Shown in pieces: positions 28,401 through 43,400 of a stretch of DNA of 64,000 nucleotides (the stretch's first letter is position 1; every line of letters starts with the position of its first letter). The notes beneath the pieces were generated by a model. It made no database searches. It was not told where the DNA came from and worked only from the letters and a program-made list of their open reading frames with translations. Both the position numbers and the translations under genes were made by a program. This DNA is from Psococerastis gibbosa (taxonomy: Eukaryota > Arthropoda > Insecta > Psocodea > Psocidae). The stretch spans positions 18,166,001 through 18,230,000 of the forward strand of contig OZ020484.1 in NCBI GenBank assembly GCA_963971405.1. The letters run 5' to 3'.

Positions 28401-31400
28401 GGCTACATACTCGTAAGTATACTTATGTATAGGGGAGCATTTCTCCTACTTCGTTGCTCTCATTTATAGCTCTGTGATTGAAATTCGACTTTCTACAGAA
28501 CAGTGGGGGTCTCATTTGAATTTAATATTTACTTTCATCTGCATTTTAAGTATTATAATATAAGGTGTAAGCTTACTACGGTGAGTCATATATAGAGTAT
28601 AGGGGACTAAATGTTTCTTATGGATGGAACGCAGAAAGAAGATTTATCTAGACAGAAAACAAGAGCACTGATAACACAAATCCCCATGCTATCATACATG
28701 ATCGTCATCATCATCCCACAACGAAGATCTGGTCTCACGTTGATACGTATCACCAGCAGCATTATCGTCCCAAGGTTACCACACACGTTACAAACGCGCG
28801 ACTACTCTATCCCGGCACTACAAGGACAGACGATCCCGCAAACAACAATGTCATACATGGCTAAATTATGTAAATAGCTAGGAAATGGCTATTTGACTCA
28901 CAACGTCCTAATGTAGAAACCCACCTCAACGTCTGCCAGAGCAGTGACAAGGTATTGGCTGGAATTTGGTTGAAAGGAATCATGAAAAGTTAAATAGGTA
29001 CTTATAGTCGCTGGACATAAAAACTTGATAAAAAATGCCACTTATTAACTTCCAGTAACTTTTATTTAATTTTCAAAAATCTATCATTTCAATTGTTCAC
29101 TCCACCATCTACCAGACAATTCAATGTGCCTACCGCCATGATTAACCTACACCAACGCATTGGAGTACGATTTTGATAATCTGGTCAGAGTCACTGTTCC
29201 TGTGAAAAATGCCAATACTTCGAAGGTTTACAGAAACAGGAAGATCAAGGCACCACAGTAAACAACTGCAGCAACTGACTGCAGTTACGATGCCAAAAAG
29301 TGATGCAATTGAACCCTTATAGGTAAATAACAACACAATCAATCACAGCACTTCACTAATCGACTAAAAACTAGCTAGAACTTCCTAGGCATCAATTACC
29401 TAACGCCAAAATGTACACAAACTATGAAAACTCATGCCCATTTGCCAAAACAAGCACTTCAATAGATATTGTAGCACTTATATCATCACTTTGGATTAAA
29501 AAGTAGACGTCCGAACAAGAGGAACTCACCATGCAATCAAGAAAGATAGTTAAAAAGATGTAGCCTACTAGTCAACGATAGAACCAGCCTCAATACTGAG
29601 AGCTGCCAGTATCCACAGGCCACGCCTACAGTACGCTGCAAGCTTTCCATACGTAATCGAGTCTACGCTGGAAATTTTGCAATTAGCCATTGAACAGAGT
29701 GCTACACGTAAACGTCAACATAGAAAGCATCCATATTAAAACAACATTATGCCAAATTTAATTTTTCAAACTAAACAGCACTTAGTAAAAACTAAATTTT
29801 AATATATTATAACCTACAATTTAAAAAAAATTAGAACATACAATACGAGTTGCATGCTACTGCTAATCCTTGGTGGTTATTCTGTTCTGTTTATTATATA
29901 TGTTCAGTGGAGAGCCTTTTCTGGTAGAGGATACAAATGCCATAAATGTAAAAATTATAAAACTTAAAAGTGAAAATGCCTGAGAGAAAGGATACAAGAT
30001 TACAATCAGTTACACGTCTTGATCTCAATTGAAAACGCACATGTAGAGTAGCGCCACAGAGTCCGACTTTCACCCGAAAGGTTGTTGGTTCGAGTCCCAC
30101 ACTTCCTACATTTTCTGGCCATGCTTCGAAGTGTATGTAAAGCAGGCGGTCCCGGGCCTTCCTAGGCGAGTGTAAGAGAGGGCTTTATATCCCTAACTCC
30201 GCTAGGTTGGCGTAGTAATAGATAAAAAAGTCAATAATAATTAATTAACTAAAATATAGTACCTACTGTATTTCTCTTTCATATCATAACAGACTTGAAT
30301 GAAAAATTTAAAGAAAAAAACATCAGTACTGAACAAAAGGAATGAAATTTGGGGAATTTAGGCTAATCATGAGATTCAAACTCTACTTCCCCTGTTTCCA
30401 AAAAATTTAAAACAGTAAGTTATCGCAATACATTTTAATTATCAATATTAATAAAACTTCTGCGTGCGTACTATGGCGTTTAAAGAATAACTTCTTCTAG
30501 GGTTAAATATATAAACAAAACTTTGCATTCTAAAATTATTTTGTTTACTTTTTTAATCCCATATTAAGTTGTTCTTAAAGCGACATGGTAGGCCCGCAGA
30601 AGGATAGAAAGTTATACTGACTTGAAGTCTTACCACAGGCTATCAATATTACATCAAATAAAGTATTATGTGTAAACGTTAACAAGCATAAAGATACCAC
30701 AGAATGCAAAAAAACCAATACCATCACTGAAACACCCTCTTCGCACAGAAAAAAAGCAACACACACAACAAGTGCACTTTTCAACGTAGAAATATTCACT
30801 AAAAACTTCCGTGGCAGCTTCTAGGACTAATCAATCTCGGGATGGTTAATCAAAAATTTACCATTTTAAATTTGACCAGATGGCACACTGACGTTGTTCC
30901 TAGTTAGGATAAAAAGTAAAACCAAAAGAATTTGAAAGCAGAACGATATTTTGGCCACAATATGATCACGTGAGACAGCAGAGCGCGTCACGTGGTTTGT
31001 AGGAGTTTATTATCAGCAGCCACAAGGGCTCGGACACATGCCAAAATTTTGGGCCATAATGCCTCAGCTTCCTCGCTTTGGTAAGCAAAGGCTCGACCCA
31101 CATTGAAAAAAAATTACCTAACCATACTCTACTTAAGATAACGCTACCAACATTTAGGAGTGACTTTCTGTTTGTTTACTGCCATTATTCAAGCTTTAAC
31201 AAGCGCTGAAAGATTGCCAAAATTATTTTGGCAACAATAACATTGTAGGAGTTGAAAAGAAGGCATGGACATTAATGAATCCTAATGTGAAATCGAATGC
31301 GAAGTAATGCTGAAATTCATCGCCTCTACAACGCTCCAAGCGTTGTCGACGATCTTAGAGCTAAAAGACTTCAGTGGACGTACACCGAATGCCCGATAAC

Positions 31401-34400
31401 AGCCCGACCAAAGTAGTTTGGGAATCCATCCCACGTGGAAGAAGTCCTAGAGGAAGACCAAGACGTAGATGGGCAGACCAGTTCCAGGAAGACCTCCACT
31501 ATGTCTGCCTGGCGACCAGTGGTTGAGAACCGCGAGAGGTGGATAGCAATTGTTAGAGCGGCCAAAAGTCCCACTAGGCTGACGGCGCCAAATTAACTTA
31601 ACTTAAAAAGAGACTACGTTCTGTGTAAATAAACAAACTGCAAGCTTTTTCTTAAGTTTATTTTACACCTGACCCACTCCCGCATCCGCCTGTTGTAGGA
31701 TTAACACATACGCGCATATTCGTAGATGTAGGCTATTGTGCATGAATTTTTAAATATTTGTTTAATCCGCTCCTTGCCTAGGTTTAAAGAATCAGTAGGT
31801 AATTAGTCAGTAAATAATTTACTTCTTAGGTCATAAAAAGTTCACGGACATATGAAAATAAACAGACATACCACTTGAAATAGTGAAAAAAATATATGTT
31901 AGCCTAAAAAAGAAATAAAGTTGTACGTATCGGAAGCTGGAAACGAATCCATGAATCTTTTACTAAAAAGGCATTGCAGTCCGGAGGCCGGTCTCCACTC
32001 TTTCAAGGAAACTTGACTCTTCATCAGCATTGAGAACGCTGAAACACCTGCATTGTTCCAAGCAACAAAGGCGTAAAACCATTTAGAAAAACATTCAGGC
32101 CACTCTGACCATAATGGGTAAATAAAGTCGAATGAAATGTGCCGCTAATAAAATGTACACCCTCTAGTCTAGAGACAAATTACTTAAATATGTAATAAAA
32201 TAAAATAAAAAAATAGAGATATAGAATTTGCAAAGATCTTGTCAAAATTGTCAAAATATTTTGCTGATCAATACTATACTCAAATAGGCTGTGAGATCTT
32301 CACTTCATAACACGCCGGGCATCAAAGTAGTAACTAACAATGGTCTCAACAGCTAATCAGCAACTTGGCAGACAGTAAATACTTCAATTAAGTCAGATTT
32401 TATGGCTCCTACTACGTTGCAGCTAAACAAACTAACGATCTAGTTTCCTTCTTCAATAGGCGCAATATGTAGATCTAATCATTCATATCACTGTACCAAT
32501 GGTTCACATTATAATAGTAAAGAACCGGTCCGAGTTTACTCGAACAAGCTTTCCAATTTATCAAAATTAGTAGACAGAGAAAATGGCAAATAATTTTCCT
32601 ATGATTAAAATTCCGATACCTCGGGAGGGGGGGGGGGGGGGGGGGGTTGTCCACCTGGCTGGAGGTGAGATAAATTCTAGATAGGTCAGAACAACACATT
32701 ACCACACAGCAATACTGGCAGGGCACGCAATATGCATTTGAGCGTGAATTTTCTATCATTTTTTTAAAAAACATTTTTTTGCACAAAACCAAATAGTTTT
32801 TTGGGAGAGCAACCTGTCCGGTTTCGTTACTCAATTTAACACCTAAAACATGCCTGAAGGTAGAAATCATCAATTGAAAGGTTTCGCAGAAAAATTATTT
32901 TTAGTCATTATTTATTAAAATTTAGTTATTTTTATTTTTTTACCCCCAGAAGCAAACTATTAAGGGGCAAGCGACCCGACGCATTTTGTCAACATTAATA
33001 ACGACTACAATATATTATGTGAATTTAAAAGAAATCGTTGGAGCCGTTTTTGAGAAATAATTTCTTTAGACGTTTTTTTGGAGTTTTTTTGAGAATAAAC
33101 CCCCCCTCCCCCCAAATTGAGTTAGCCCAAAATAAATAAAAATAGTCCCGAGGTATGATTTTTGAAAACCTACAAGCTAAATTTCATCAAAATCGACCGA
33201 GTAGTTTGCCCGGAAATCGATGAACAGACAGACAGACAGACAAACAGACATTTCGTAAAAACCACTTTTTTTGGTTCCTGGCACCTCAAGCCGTGTAAAT
33301 CCGTTGAAATCTCGGGATCGAAAATTTCGACCATCACAAGCTTTCCTATACTACGTATAAATTGGAAAGCAAAAAATGATTGTGGTGTCACAGATAATAA
33401 TTAATAGTAATAGTATGTACGTTATTATAGTCACTCTATCGTTCTTATCTTTGTTCACACAAACATCCTCGTTTGCTAAGATCAAATTACTAACTAACAT
33501 AGGTTCAGGACTTGAAGAAAATGCGGCATAACTAAGCTAACTATTGTACTATAGTATTAACTTCCTTAAAAAAACTCGAATTCATGCGGGTTTTTGATTA
33601 TACAACCGTGTCAATCACATTTTAGACATTGCCCTTATTACGACATTAATTTATAGAAACACTGATACATTGGTCCAGTAGCCCAATTTAATTTGATAAT
33701 TTGGCTAAAAACTGCTGGCAACTGCTAAGACCTATACAACCAAAAAGACAAGGGGAACAGGCAGGTAAAAAAAAAAACTGAAATTTTGACCTTTGACCCT
33801 GAATAACTTTTTTAGCACACATGGGATCGATTGGGACTTTTGACATTTTATTTATAATGGTAAACACAAGGTCTGTACCAAAATGTGGCTCTCCGGTCTT
33901 TTGTCACTGTTTTAATGTTCAAATTGACCGGGCTATAATCCATGCTAAAATTAAATATAGTCCATTCGCTTAAGTAAAGGACCTGTTACAACAAAACGAG
34001 CGTTTACGACAAGAGGGACTAATAAACTACGTGACAAATGACGGTTCTATTCGACTTAGTAATACATCGGTTAACAGCCGCAAGCGTCACGAAAGTGAGA
34101 GGAATTTACAAATCTCTTAGATGATATAAGAAGAGTTATAAATACACATCGTATCGACATTTTGACATTAAAATGAAATCGAATTTTCATTTTAAATATT
34201 TCAAGCATTTGTTGCTTGCATTTTGTTTTTAGATGACATTTTATGTTACAGGCCACTGGATTGCACGCATTCCTTAAAACTAAGAACTGGCCATCGGCAT
34301 AGCTTTGTGGAAACATAGTGCTTCATGTTACAGCAACTTTTCAAAAAGTGAACAATACGAATAATGTGCATCCTGGTAGTACCATGTTCGATGGTCTCAA

Positions 34401-37400
34401 TAGCCGTATACCCACATGATAGAGACTGCCAAAAAGCCGAAGAACATACTGGTTGAAAAACCTGAGGCAGTGGTTTTGCATGGGAACGACTTCCTTTGCC
34501 CTTATCAGAGCAGCAGTCTCCAAGGTCCAAATTACCATGATGATCGCCAATCTTCGGCAGAAGAGGCATGTAAAGAAGAACAAGTTAGTGAGATGGTTAT
34601 TGAGTGGCTACGCTGCGAGGACGACGTTCTCTTATCCCTTAGGCGCCCATTCCATTGACCGGCTAGGGCTATTTCCCACAACGGTGACGTGGTAGCAGAC
34701 ATTCAAGACTTAGGTAGCGTTTCCACCGACCTCGCATTGCAGATTGCAAATGACATTGACGGAAATGTTTGTTTTTTTTTAATAGAGATCTATTAAAATG
34801 TCTGTAATTAACATATCCCATGAAGCCATTTTTTAATTTTAGTTTGTTTGTTTGTGATTTTACTGTATGATCATTGATCAATTTTAACTATGGCATAGAG
34901 GAAAATAAACATTTCCGTCAATTCTGCAATGCGAGGTCGGTGGAAACGCTACCTATGTCTTGAATGTCTGCTACCACGTCACCGTTGTTGGAAATAGCCC
35001 TAGCCGGTCAATGGAATGGGCACCTTACTCGTATTCTATTATAAAAGTTTAAATCGCGTACAGGCAATTTATTGAATGTATCCGATTAACCTCTTCAATC
35101 GCCTCACTAAGTAACCTAATAGGTATTTGCGTCGAATATCTTCCTTCATCAACATGCGAAAAAGTCTTGACTCCGTCGCATAGTGACTGCAGAATGGAAC
35201 ACCTACTTTACGTATGTGCAATAAACCTTCAGCAATTACTTAGAGCATGACCCCCCCCCCCCCCCCCCGAACGAACAGCCATATTAAATTTCTTTAAGAG
35301 GAAGAAGGAAGAACTCAAAAGATGTCCCTTCGTTGAAAGGAACACCCAATGTAAAAAGGTTTGATTTAGAGTGAATGCTGTTAATACTTTGAGGACATAA
35401 GAACCAATAATTATATATTCAAATCTATGTTAATTAAGTTATTACGGTGATGTGAATTGTTAACAAGTAGGCTAGGCTGCTTGTCTCATGGTAACCAATA
35501 TAGCGTGTAAGTGATCACGAGGCCGTCGGATTGATCAATAAATGCCGTAGTCAACTATGAAACTAATTAGTTCACAGAGATCCATTCATAGGAGCTGAAT
35601 TGTCGAGACATGGCAAACCAAATCTACAAAACTTGGGTCTCAGATGCCGTAGCACCAACCTAAAGGAAAGAATTATACGGGAATAAGTGTAAATTATCCT
35701 AAATGAACCCAAATGATTGTAAGTTGACTTAAGGGAATTACTGCGGATAAGAATTTAATGATAACGTTGTTTGTCAATAGAGATTAATAACTGTACGTTG
35801 TTGCATATGCTAGACAAAGGCGGATAAATTTTTGGGTTATTTGGTCTGCCCCTACCCGTTCTATACCATGCAATCGTCCCATCGATCAATTTAATACTTT
35901 GGAATAGGGAAAGTCGAGGCCACCCTAGGGCAACTATTTACCATGAAACTACTCACATTATTTATCTCGGTATCCATACTAATCATAGACATAGTAAAAC
36001 TATAGACTCATCGTAAACATTCGGATTGAAGCCGCTTGACTTCGGCTATTTCCGTAGTATAGGAGCAGATTGAGCTTTTTGCCATTTGATACCGTGGTAA
36101 CACTTTATTTTCTTATCATATTATTTGAAGATTATTTAGAACGGAAAATCATGCCACGTAACCAACAATATTTTTTATGCAGAACTTGCAGTACTTCTAA
36201 TTTAAATTTTAAACAATATATATAATAAATGAAAATAATAAATATAATAATATATGAAACAACAAAGAAAACTATAAAATTTGAATTTCCCGCCAAAATG
36301 CCCCTATAAGTAGGCGTGGTCGTGGCTTCAGTCTTGCAGCACAGGCGAAATACAACATGGTGACTCCATAGTTTTATTAGCTCCATGATACTAATTGAAA
36401 AATATCAAAGAGTGTACGAGTTCACACGCACCGGTTCAGGCGGTTCTTAAATGCAATTGTCGAAATCTTTCTCAAAAATAGAAATTGCCTCCTGCTGCAT
36501 AATACCGCGGTCTTTGATTTACTTTTAAAAAAACTTGTTTCTCCTGCATGCTTTATCATAATTTTAGAGACTAGGCCTAAATCTTCGTATATTATCGCCA
36601 AGCAGCCCATATCTTATGCTAGTATCAGACACTTAAGTTCAAGGACTTTTCAACCATCCGCTCCCGGCATCATTATTGATCCGTCTTCACGGGGCAACTC
36701 CAATGGATGGTCGCAGCTTATTATTTTTTTTTCTTTTTCTATTTCTTCGTTGATGCATTTTTTTAAACAAAATCTAATTTTACATGGGTCATCGATCGTA
36801 TAGCTAAAATTGACGAGAAGAGATACTCCTGAACCACACCAACTGACCACAGCTATGGAGCGCCTTCTACCGGACGCCCCAACTAGATATCCGTTGTTTT
36901 CCATTTTCCAATTTCAAGTTACAATTACAATTCAGGGCGCAGAATGAAAATTAGGCAAAATAATTTATTCCATCTGGTAATAGGTCAATGAATATTATAA
37001 TGGTCCTGAGCACACACTCTAATATTTATTAGATCCTATGCTTATTCGATCGAATAAATATTTGGATTGCTTATGTTCAAGTACACGGTTTGAATCTGAA
37101 TTTAGGTTTCCAATTGTTCTTAGACTATATTTATGGGATCGAATACTGCTCCAATAACAGGGATAATACAATATGAGTATAATCAATTTAATGTTATTAT
37201 TGCATGCGTTAGCTATAGGACAACAAAACGATTGGAAGATAATGTAAATTATATAATATTATGAGAAATATTTAATTTTCCTACCATTGCAACGAAGTTT
37301 ATTTGGTATAGAACCATACCACCAACACATTAACTGATATCATACAGGTAACATAACACTCAAAGTCTTGCTACTGCACTGACTAGTTCCCATCTTAATG

Positions 37401-40400
37401 TCTCTTAATATCTATGATGTGGGAAAAACTTAATTTCCATCATTATAAGACTGGGCTCATGTATAAATTGCATAAGCTCAGGCATAAGAATTTAATATCA
37501 ACTTCGACTTCGATGGCCAGGTGGTAACGTGCTTGCTCTTGTGCGAGTCTTTACACGCCATGCGATCGGAGACGTGTCGTAACTCAACACGGGTACTAAC
37601 CTACAGAGGCGACTGAAGAGGTTAATCGGATACATTCATTAAATTTTTTTGTATGAGATTAATAAAAAAAAAGCTATTTGTACAGTAGAGGTATTGATGG
37701 ACCTGACGGATGCAATTAATTAGACGCAAGATAGGTTAAAATATTTCTGACCATGAATTGCCAATTACGAGGCATTCTAGCAAAAACGTAAGGCAGAAAA
37801 AAAATTGTAAAAGGTTGACGTGAGTTATTTGGATACATTTATTAACATCTCAATTCACCGCCTCAAACCTATTAGAATAGCCTTTTGAAGGCACCATTAC
37901 AAATACAAGCAAGTAAATTTCTATTTTTTCGTCTAAGATATTATTACTCAATAAAAAGTGCATTATACACTTTTTATAGAATAGCAGTAAGTCCGCAGGG
38001 TTAATAAAGGTCTGTGTCTCGAGAAAGCTTGCAGTTTTTAAGAATACTTCAAAAACTATTCATAGATTTATGGGGAGCGCCTCCCTTCAAGTAATTGGAT
38101 TTGTTTCAAGGTTCCCAAGCGGTCGATCAAACTATGAATACGAAGCCAGAGTCAGAATATGCTAAAAGCCTTTCCTAGAGCCTTGACGTAATCAGGCAAG
38201 AAAAAGAAAGAGGCCCGAACGATGACGACTCAACCAAAATGTCAACTCACCACGAGTTGTTAATAATAAATGCAAATTGGCATGGCGCGAAATTCCGACC
38301 GTAAGAAAACAGAGCTCACATTTGCACGTGGACCCGTGCCAGCCCACGGCAAGGCCGTCCTGCTAAGGCCTACAGCAGACAATATCCATAAAAAAGGAAC
38401 GACAATGCTAAGGCGCCCATTCCACCGACCGGCTAGGGCTATTTACAACAACAGTGACGTGGTAGCAGACATTCAAGACTTAGGCGGGGTTTCCACCGAC
38501 CTCGCATTTGCAGAATTGACGGAAATGTTTATTTTCCTCTATGCCATAGTTAAAATTGATCAATGATCATACAGTAAAATCACAAACAAACTAAAATTAA
38601 AAAATGGCGTCATGGGATATGTTAAGTACAAACATTTTAATAGATTTCTATAAAAAGAAAAATTCTAATTTCCGTCAATGTCATTTGCATAAGGGATGGG
38701 GGAATAACTATGACTAACGCAATAACTAATAACTGAAAACTACAATAGGCACCCTAGTGCAAGGGTCAACCCAACCATCTTGACGGGATCGTTGGTATTA
38801 TAGGGAGAATTCAAAAAATAAAATAAAAATAAGCTGGATGGCGCCACCCTGCAACACTCAATCTCATGAACCGCATTTATTATGTTATTATCAACCAACC
38901 CAAACTGTTTTGGATGATAATAATAATGTTGATAATTTGTCTCCCCAGTAAGCAGTTAACCTGTTCTGCAGTTCATTGGAATCTTACAGAAACTCACTGC
39001 ACAATGTACAACGTATGCAAACAAATTTATGGCAGATTTTCAATTTTTCCCCAAGAAATGAATAATTTAATAAATAAGAAAATCTAATAAATGGTGAGGG
39101 ACATGTCAGAAATAGATATTAATTTATCACCCATAACTTTTTCACCCGGACCGAAAGGTCTCTTTTATCAGAAGCACATAAATAAGTACATCTCTTTTTA
39201 ACACATCGATTTTTTCATAGATCGTAAAGTTTCTACCTTGCAGGCCTATATGTACAGTAACAAAAAACATTTGCAGGAGAGTAGCCAAGCGGGACACGTA
39301 AAAGAAGAGGCAGCCATGGGTTTTCACGCGAGTTAAACAGGTATCAGGTGGCTGGCTCCAACGCCACAGCATTGGGTGGGCTTTCCACCGGATGAAATTC
39401 TCGTGGAAAATGCAGCAGCTACTTTAGATGTAGATTGTTTATACCTACATTTTCAAATTGACTTTATCTCCGAATAGGAATAAACCAGAGCTTGGTGAAC
39501 TCAAACTTATCATATAAAACACACAAATTGCTACCCATAAATCTCCTTTAATCAAAACTTGTTAAAGTTTAACACAAAAAAATCTTGCGAACCCAACCAC
39601 GTTCATCCCTCACTTGTGAACACATCCCTAATATTTCAAGAGCCGTAACTAGATCAGTAGCCTACATCACAATATGTCTCTTCCCCACTGGAACATGACC
39701 AACTCCAGACTTCACTTCACTACTGTACAAGGCAACAACTCTGTACAACGCACTCAGCAAAGACTTATCATGCGGTTATGGACAAAGGATGAACTTCGCA
39801 AATTACATTAGCATTTCTCATGATTATTTAGATTTACAGATTTAGAATGTACAATGGTAGCCTGTCGTGCCAGTTTTATTTTTAATCATTTTTAGGTACA
39901 GTTAGGCTAGTAGAATATAATTTTAGTGTCAGTTAGATATTGAGTGCTACTGTTTTTCAATATCAATTCAATTTTATTATTCAATTATTATATTACAATT
40001 ATTAAAATCACAAACACATAACGTACAATATTTCATAAAAATTAATATCGCTGGGCTTTGGCAGCCTTCCACGCCGCTGGCATGAGGGGGCACTTCAGCT
40101 CTTGTTCACTAATGTAAAAAAGTTAAGAAAATAGCCTTCACGAATTATTATCATTATTATTTTACAGGATGCCCGAAGATAGAAATCCATATTCTGGGTT
40201 GCCTCTCAATCGCTTCGAAATACTTATCACGATCAATAAAGTAATATCACAGAGAAAAACCCATACACTTAGTATAATGGTATATGTAATGTAGATAAGT
40301 CCGCGGCAACACAGTAGCTAATGAGCAAAACCAAATTAACCTATCAAACACAGATATGTTGAATAATCTATTCAATAATGTGTCAGTTTCAGTCTCAGCC

Positions 40401-43400
40401 AGAACAGCCTTGGAATGAAAGTAGTGGGTAATTGAATAAACGTCGCGCTACCAACAACCTGCGGCTTGTGGATAAGAAATATTATTAGATAACAGAGACA
40501 AAAGGGAGCGTTGAAAATAACCTGGCACGGTTAAACCAGTATTGAGCAGCTGGTCAACGGGAGCTTCTGCTTCAACTGCGAGCGCCTCAAACGCCCCTGA
40601 ACTTGACTCACAGATACATAATAGAATAATGGCTTGTTCCGAGGGCAAACTCCCATTCAACACTTCATAAACTGGCAACATTGCTTACTACGACTCAGCA
40701 GTCAATCATAATAATGTATAATAGCATATTTAAATGTTAATCAGAGCTGGTTTCATAAGTCCCATGACTTTGTAACAGAGCAAATTACCCGGATAGCCAG
40801 CTATTCCGAATAAAATTACGTGTTAGTTACATATTGGCTACTTGTATATTTGCAAATATAATCAGTCAACCCACAAAAACAAAGTTTACGGCAGATTTTG
40901 GTTGTGAAAATAGAGCAGCCGTTGTATTGTGAGCTCAGAGAACTTACCAATAAACGGCAAAATGGCAGAAAATTAAACTATTAATTCGAAAGAGAGTGCG
41001 TAACAAACTACTATGAAGCGACGAAACCATCTACAGTAGAGTTGTATTGACGTCACATAAAAACGCCTAATAATTATTATAGGCCTAGTCATGAAGTATC
41101 TTAATAAAAAATAGTAATAACGTATTTCTTCTCAAAACAAGTAATCACATCATTCCAGCTTTATCTACTTAACTGCTGACGAGACATGAGTTCACAAGGG
41201 TGAATTAATTTTTAAAAACACTGACCGAAATTAAAGAACCAAGAAAAATCTTGACTTGGCATGATTCGAACCCACGATCTATGACTGGCCGCGGCTCCGT
41301 GTTACCAGTATACCACAAGCCCTCTCAGTACAGACTTGACTCGCCTCGACCATCACGTCGAAGAGGATATAGAGGATCGAGTCAAGTATGTACTGTCTGG
41401 CTTGTGGTGTACCGGTACTGGTAACACGGGGCATAGATCGTAGGTTAAAATCCCGCCAAGTCCAGATTTTTCTTTATTCTCTAATTTCGGTCATTACGAG
41501 GAGGTTGTCCTTCAACCTAAGGCAATTTAAAATTGATAATTAAATTATACCAGTAAATAAACTAATTTTAAAGGTTGACCTCAGGCCTCAATCTTAAGTT
41601 ATTATTAATTTCAGATCAGCAGCTCCAACCTAGCCTAGCTGTCCCTTATGAGTAACCTATTAGGTACTGATACCATATGGAATAATGACAATCAAAGAAA
41701 CACGATTAACTTACCTTATTTAACACATTTACTACTTACCGATGTCGTGGTAAACCAGCGGGCAACAAAAGTCGTAAATTATACTAAATTACAATGATTC
41801 TCGCGGTCTTAAAGGGTGTTTCCTGAATCGTTTAATTTGAGAGTTTATAACCCTGATTGCACATTAGCGCATAGTTTCGTAGGGAAGGGAGCAAAATTCG
41901 TTAGTGTGCAGCCACAAAAATTGGTTAAATTCAGTTTCATAATTGCTAGCGAAGAATCGTCTGTAGCGCAATCACAGCAAAGAAAACACCGTCACTGCAT
42001 ACATGGCGTAAAAATACTAAGGCTAATGGAAATAGCACTAGCAGTAAATCTCCCGTTACATTACATATTTTATTCAATGAACGCAGCTTACTGTTCATCA
42101 CCCCCTAAACCTGAATCTTTTATTTAATTTGCTGCTGAAGGTTTCAAAATTAAGACCTTAAAATTTTTTTGATGAGTATTTTGTACGCAAATTCGTCAAT
42201 TGGGATGAACAGCATTTATTTTCTTCCTTTAATTGCTAATCGAACTTCAAACATCAATAATATTATTGTATATTATTGGTGCAATGTTACAAATTGATCA
42301 AATTTATCTCCAGAAGTTAAAGATTCCTAAACGATAGTATAACAACAAATAAATTCCCCTATTTGAGCAATTAACTACTAGTATAATTAAACAAAAAAAA
42401 ATGATAGGCTAACATTTAACTAAATATTCCAGCTACAAAATTGAAGACAATTTCGCAGACATCGTAGGTAGTGAAAAGGTACCCCAAAAGAACTTACCTT
42501 ATAATGAAAGTGACGCATACTACCGCGGACGGCTTGTCGTGGCTCTTGCCACTGAAAAGCAACGTAGCCTGTGTCAATACCCAAGCATATCCACCGCCTT
42601 CTGCAAGAAACCTATAATGCCCGGTCTCACACTGGCCCTTCGCGAACACTAAAACAGAACAAACCAATCAGATTAAAAATAAAATAAAGTAAGTAAGGCC
42701 CAGTACACAAGGAAGATTGCAACGCGGCAGGAGCAGATGGGTTGGTGAAGAAAAAGTACATTTATGAAATCACTTCAGAAGATTTCGGGGTCGCTGCACC
42801 GGCGACAAAAATCTGTTGAAGTAGACTATGCGGGTTTGCAACTACCCATTTCCTCCTATAACAAATTCGTCAGTTAATCGCCAGCGTCCGAACCGCCCAT
42901 GTGTCAGGTCGGGCCTAAGTAATGGTATGAAGACTAGTACTCTTAAACCTGGTGTAAACATCCATCCAACGCGATTTAATGCGACAGAATGGCCGCGAAA
43001 TTGTTCCAGTCTTAAATTGTTATTATGTTATTGTTACTCAGCCTATAACACTTCTTAGCAATGCTATAGCCGTTTAGAGAAACCCCCCTCTATGGTATAG
43101 TTAGGGCCTGATTCTTCATAGTCTGTGGTCCGCATACTAAAACCCGTTGCAGCCACAACTTTGCATACCTTGTCCGTAATTTTTATAAGCAAGCCATGAT
43201 TAAAGTTATTCGGTAACAAGGCATTATTTGCTTATCATCCTCCCTTATGATTGTTACCAAAAATTGCTTTTGGAAAGCTTGTGGGTGCTTAAGAACCAAG
43301 CTTTGCCCCGCTTAAGTCTACTTAATTTTGGTGTTCTTGTCTCACTTACAAGCTTTAAATGGTTTATCAATCGCAGGAGCGTCCAGTGCATGTTGGAATT

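Noticed and set aside
34416..34881. Several 70-80 codon frames around the foldback element
   Set aside because: They run into or across the palindromic arms of 34642-35034 and mirror each other on the two strands.
38866..39087. 73-codon + strand frame starting with a hydrophobic stretch and containing several cysteines
   Set aside because: It looks like a secreted peptide at first, but it has no recognisable family and no start context of note, and it lies in a repeat-rich intron; a chance frame is more likely.
41254..41320. Possible functional tRNA gene on the - strand
   Set aside because: A- and B-box-like motifs are present, but the acceptor and T stems do not pair, and the sequence is one arm of a foldback element.
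41816..42127. 103-codon + strand frame in HIF intron 7
   Set aside because: No motif, compositional bias or family is visible, and the length is within chance in this much DNA.
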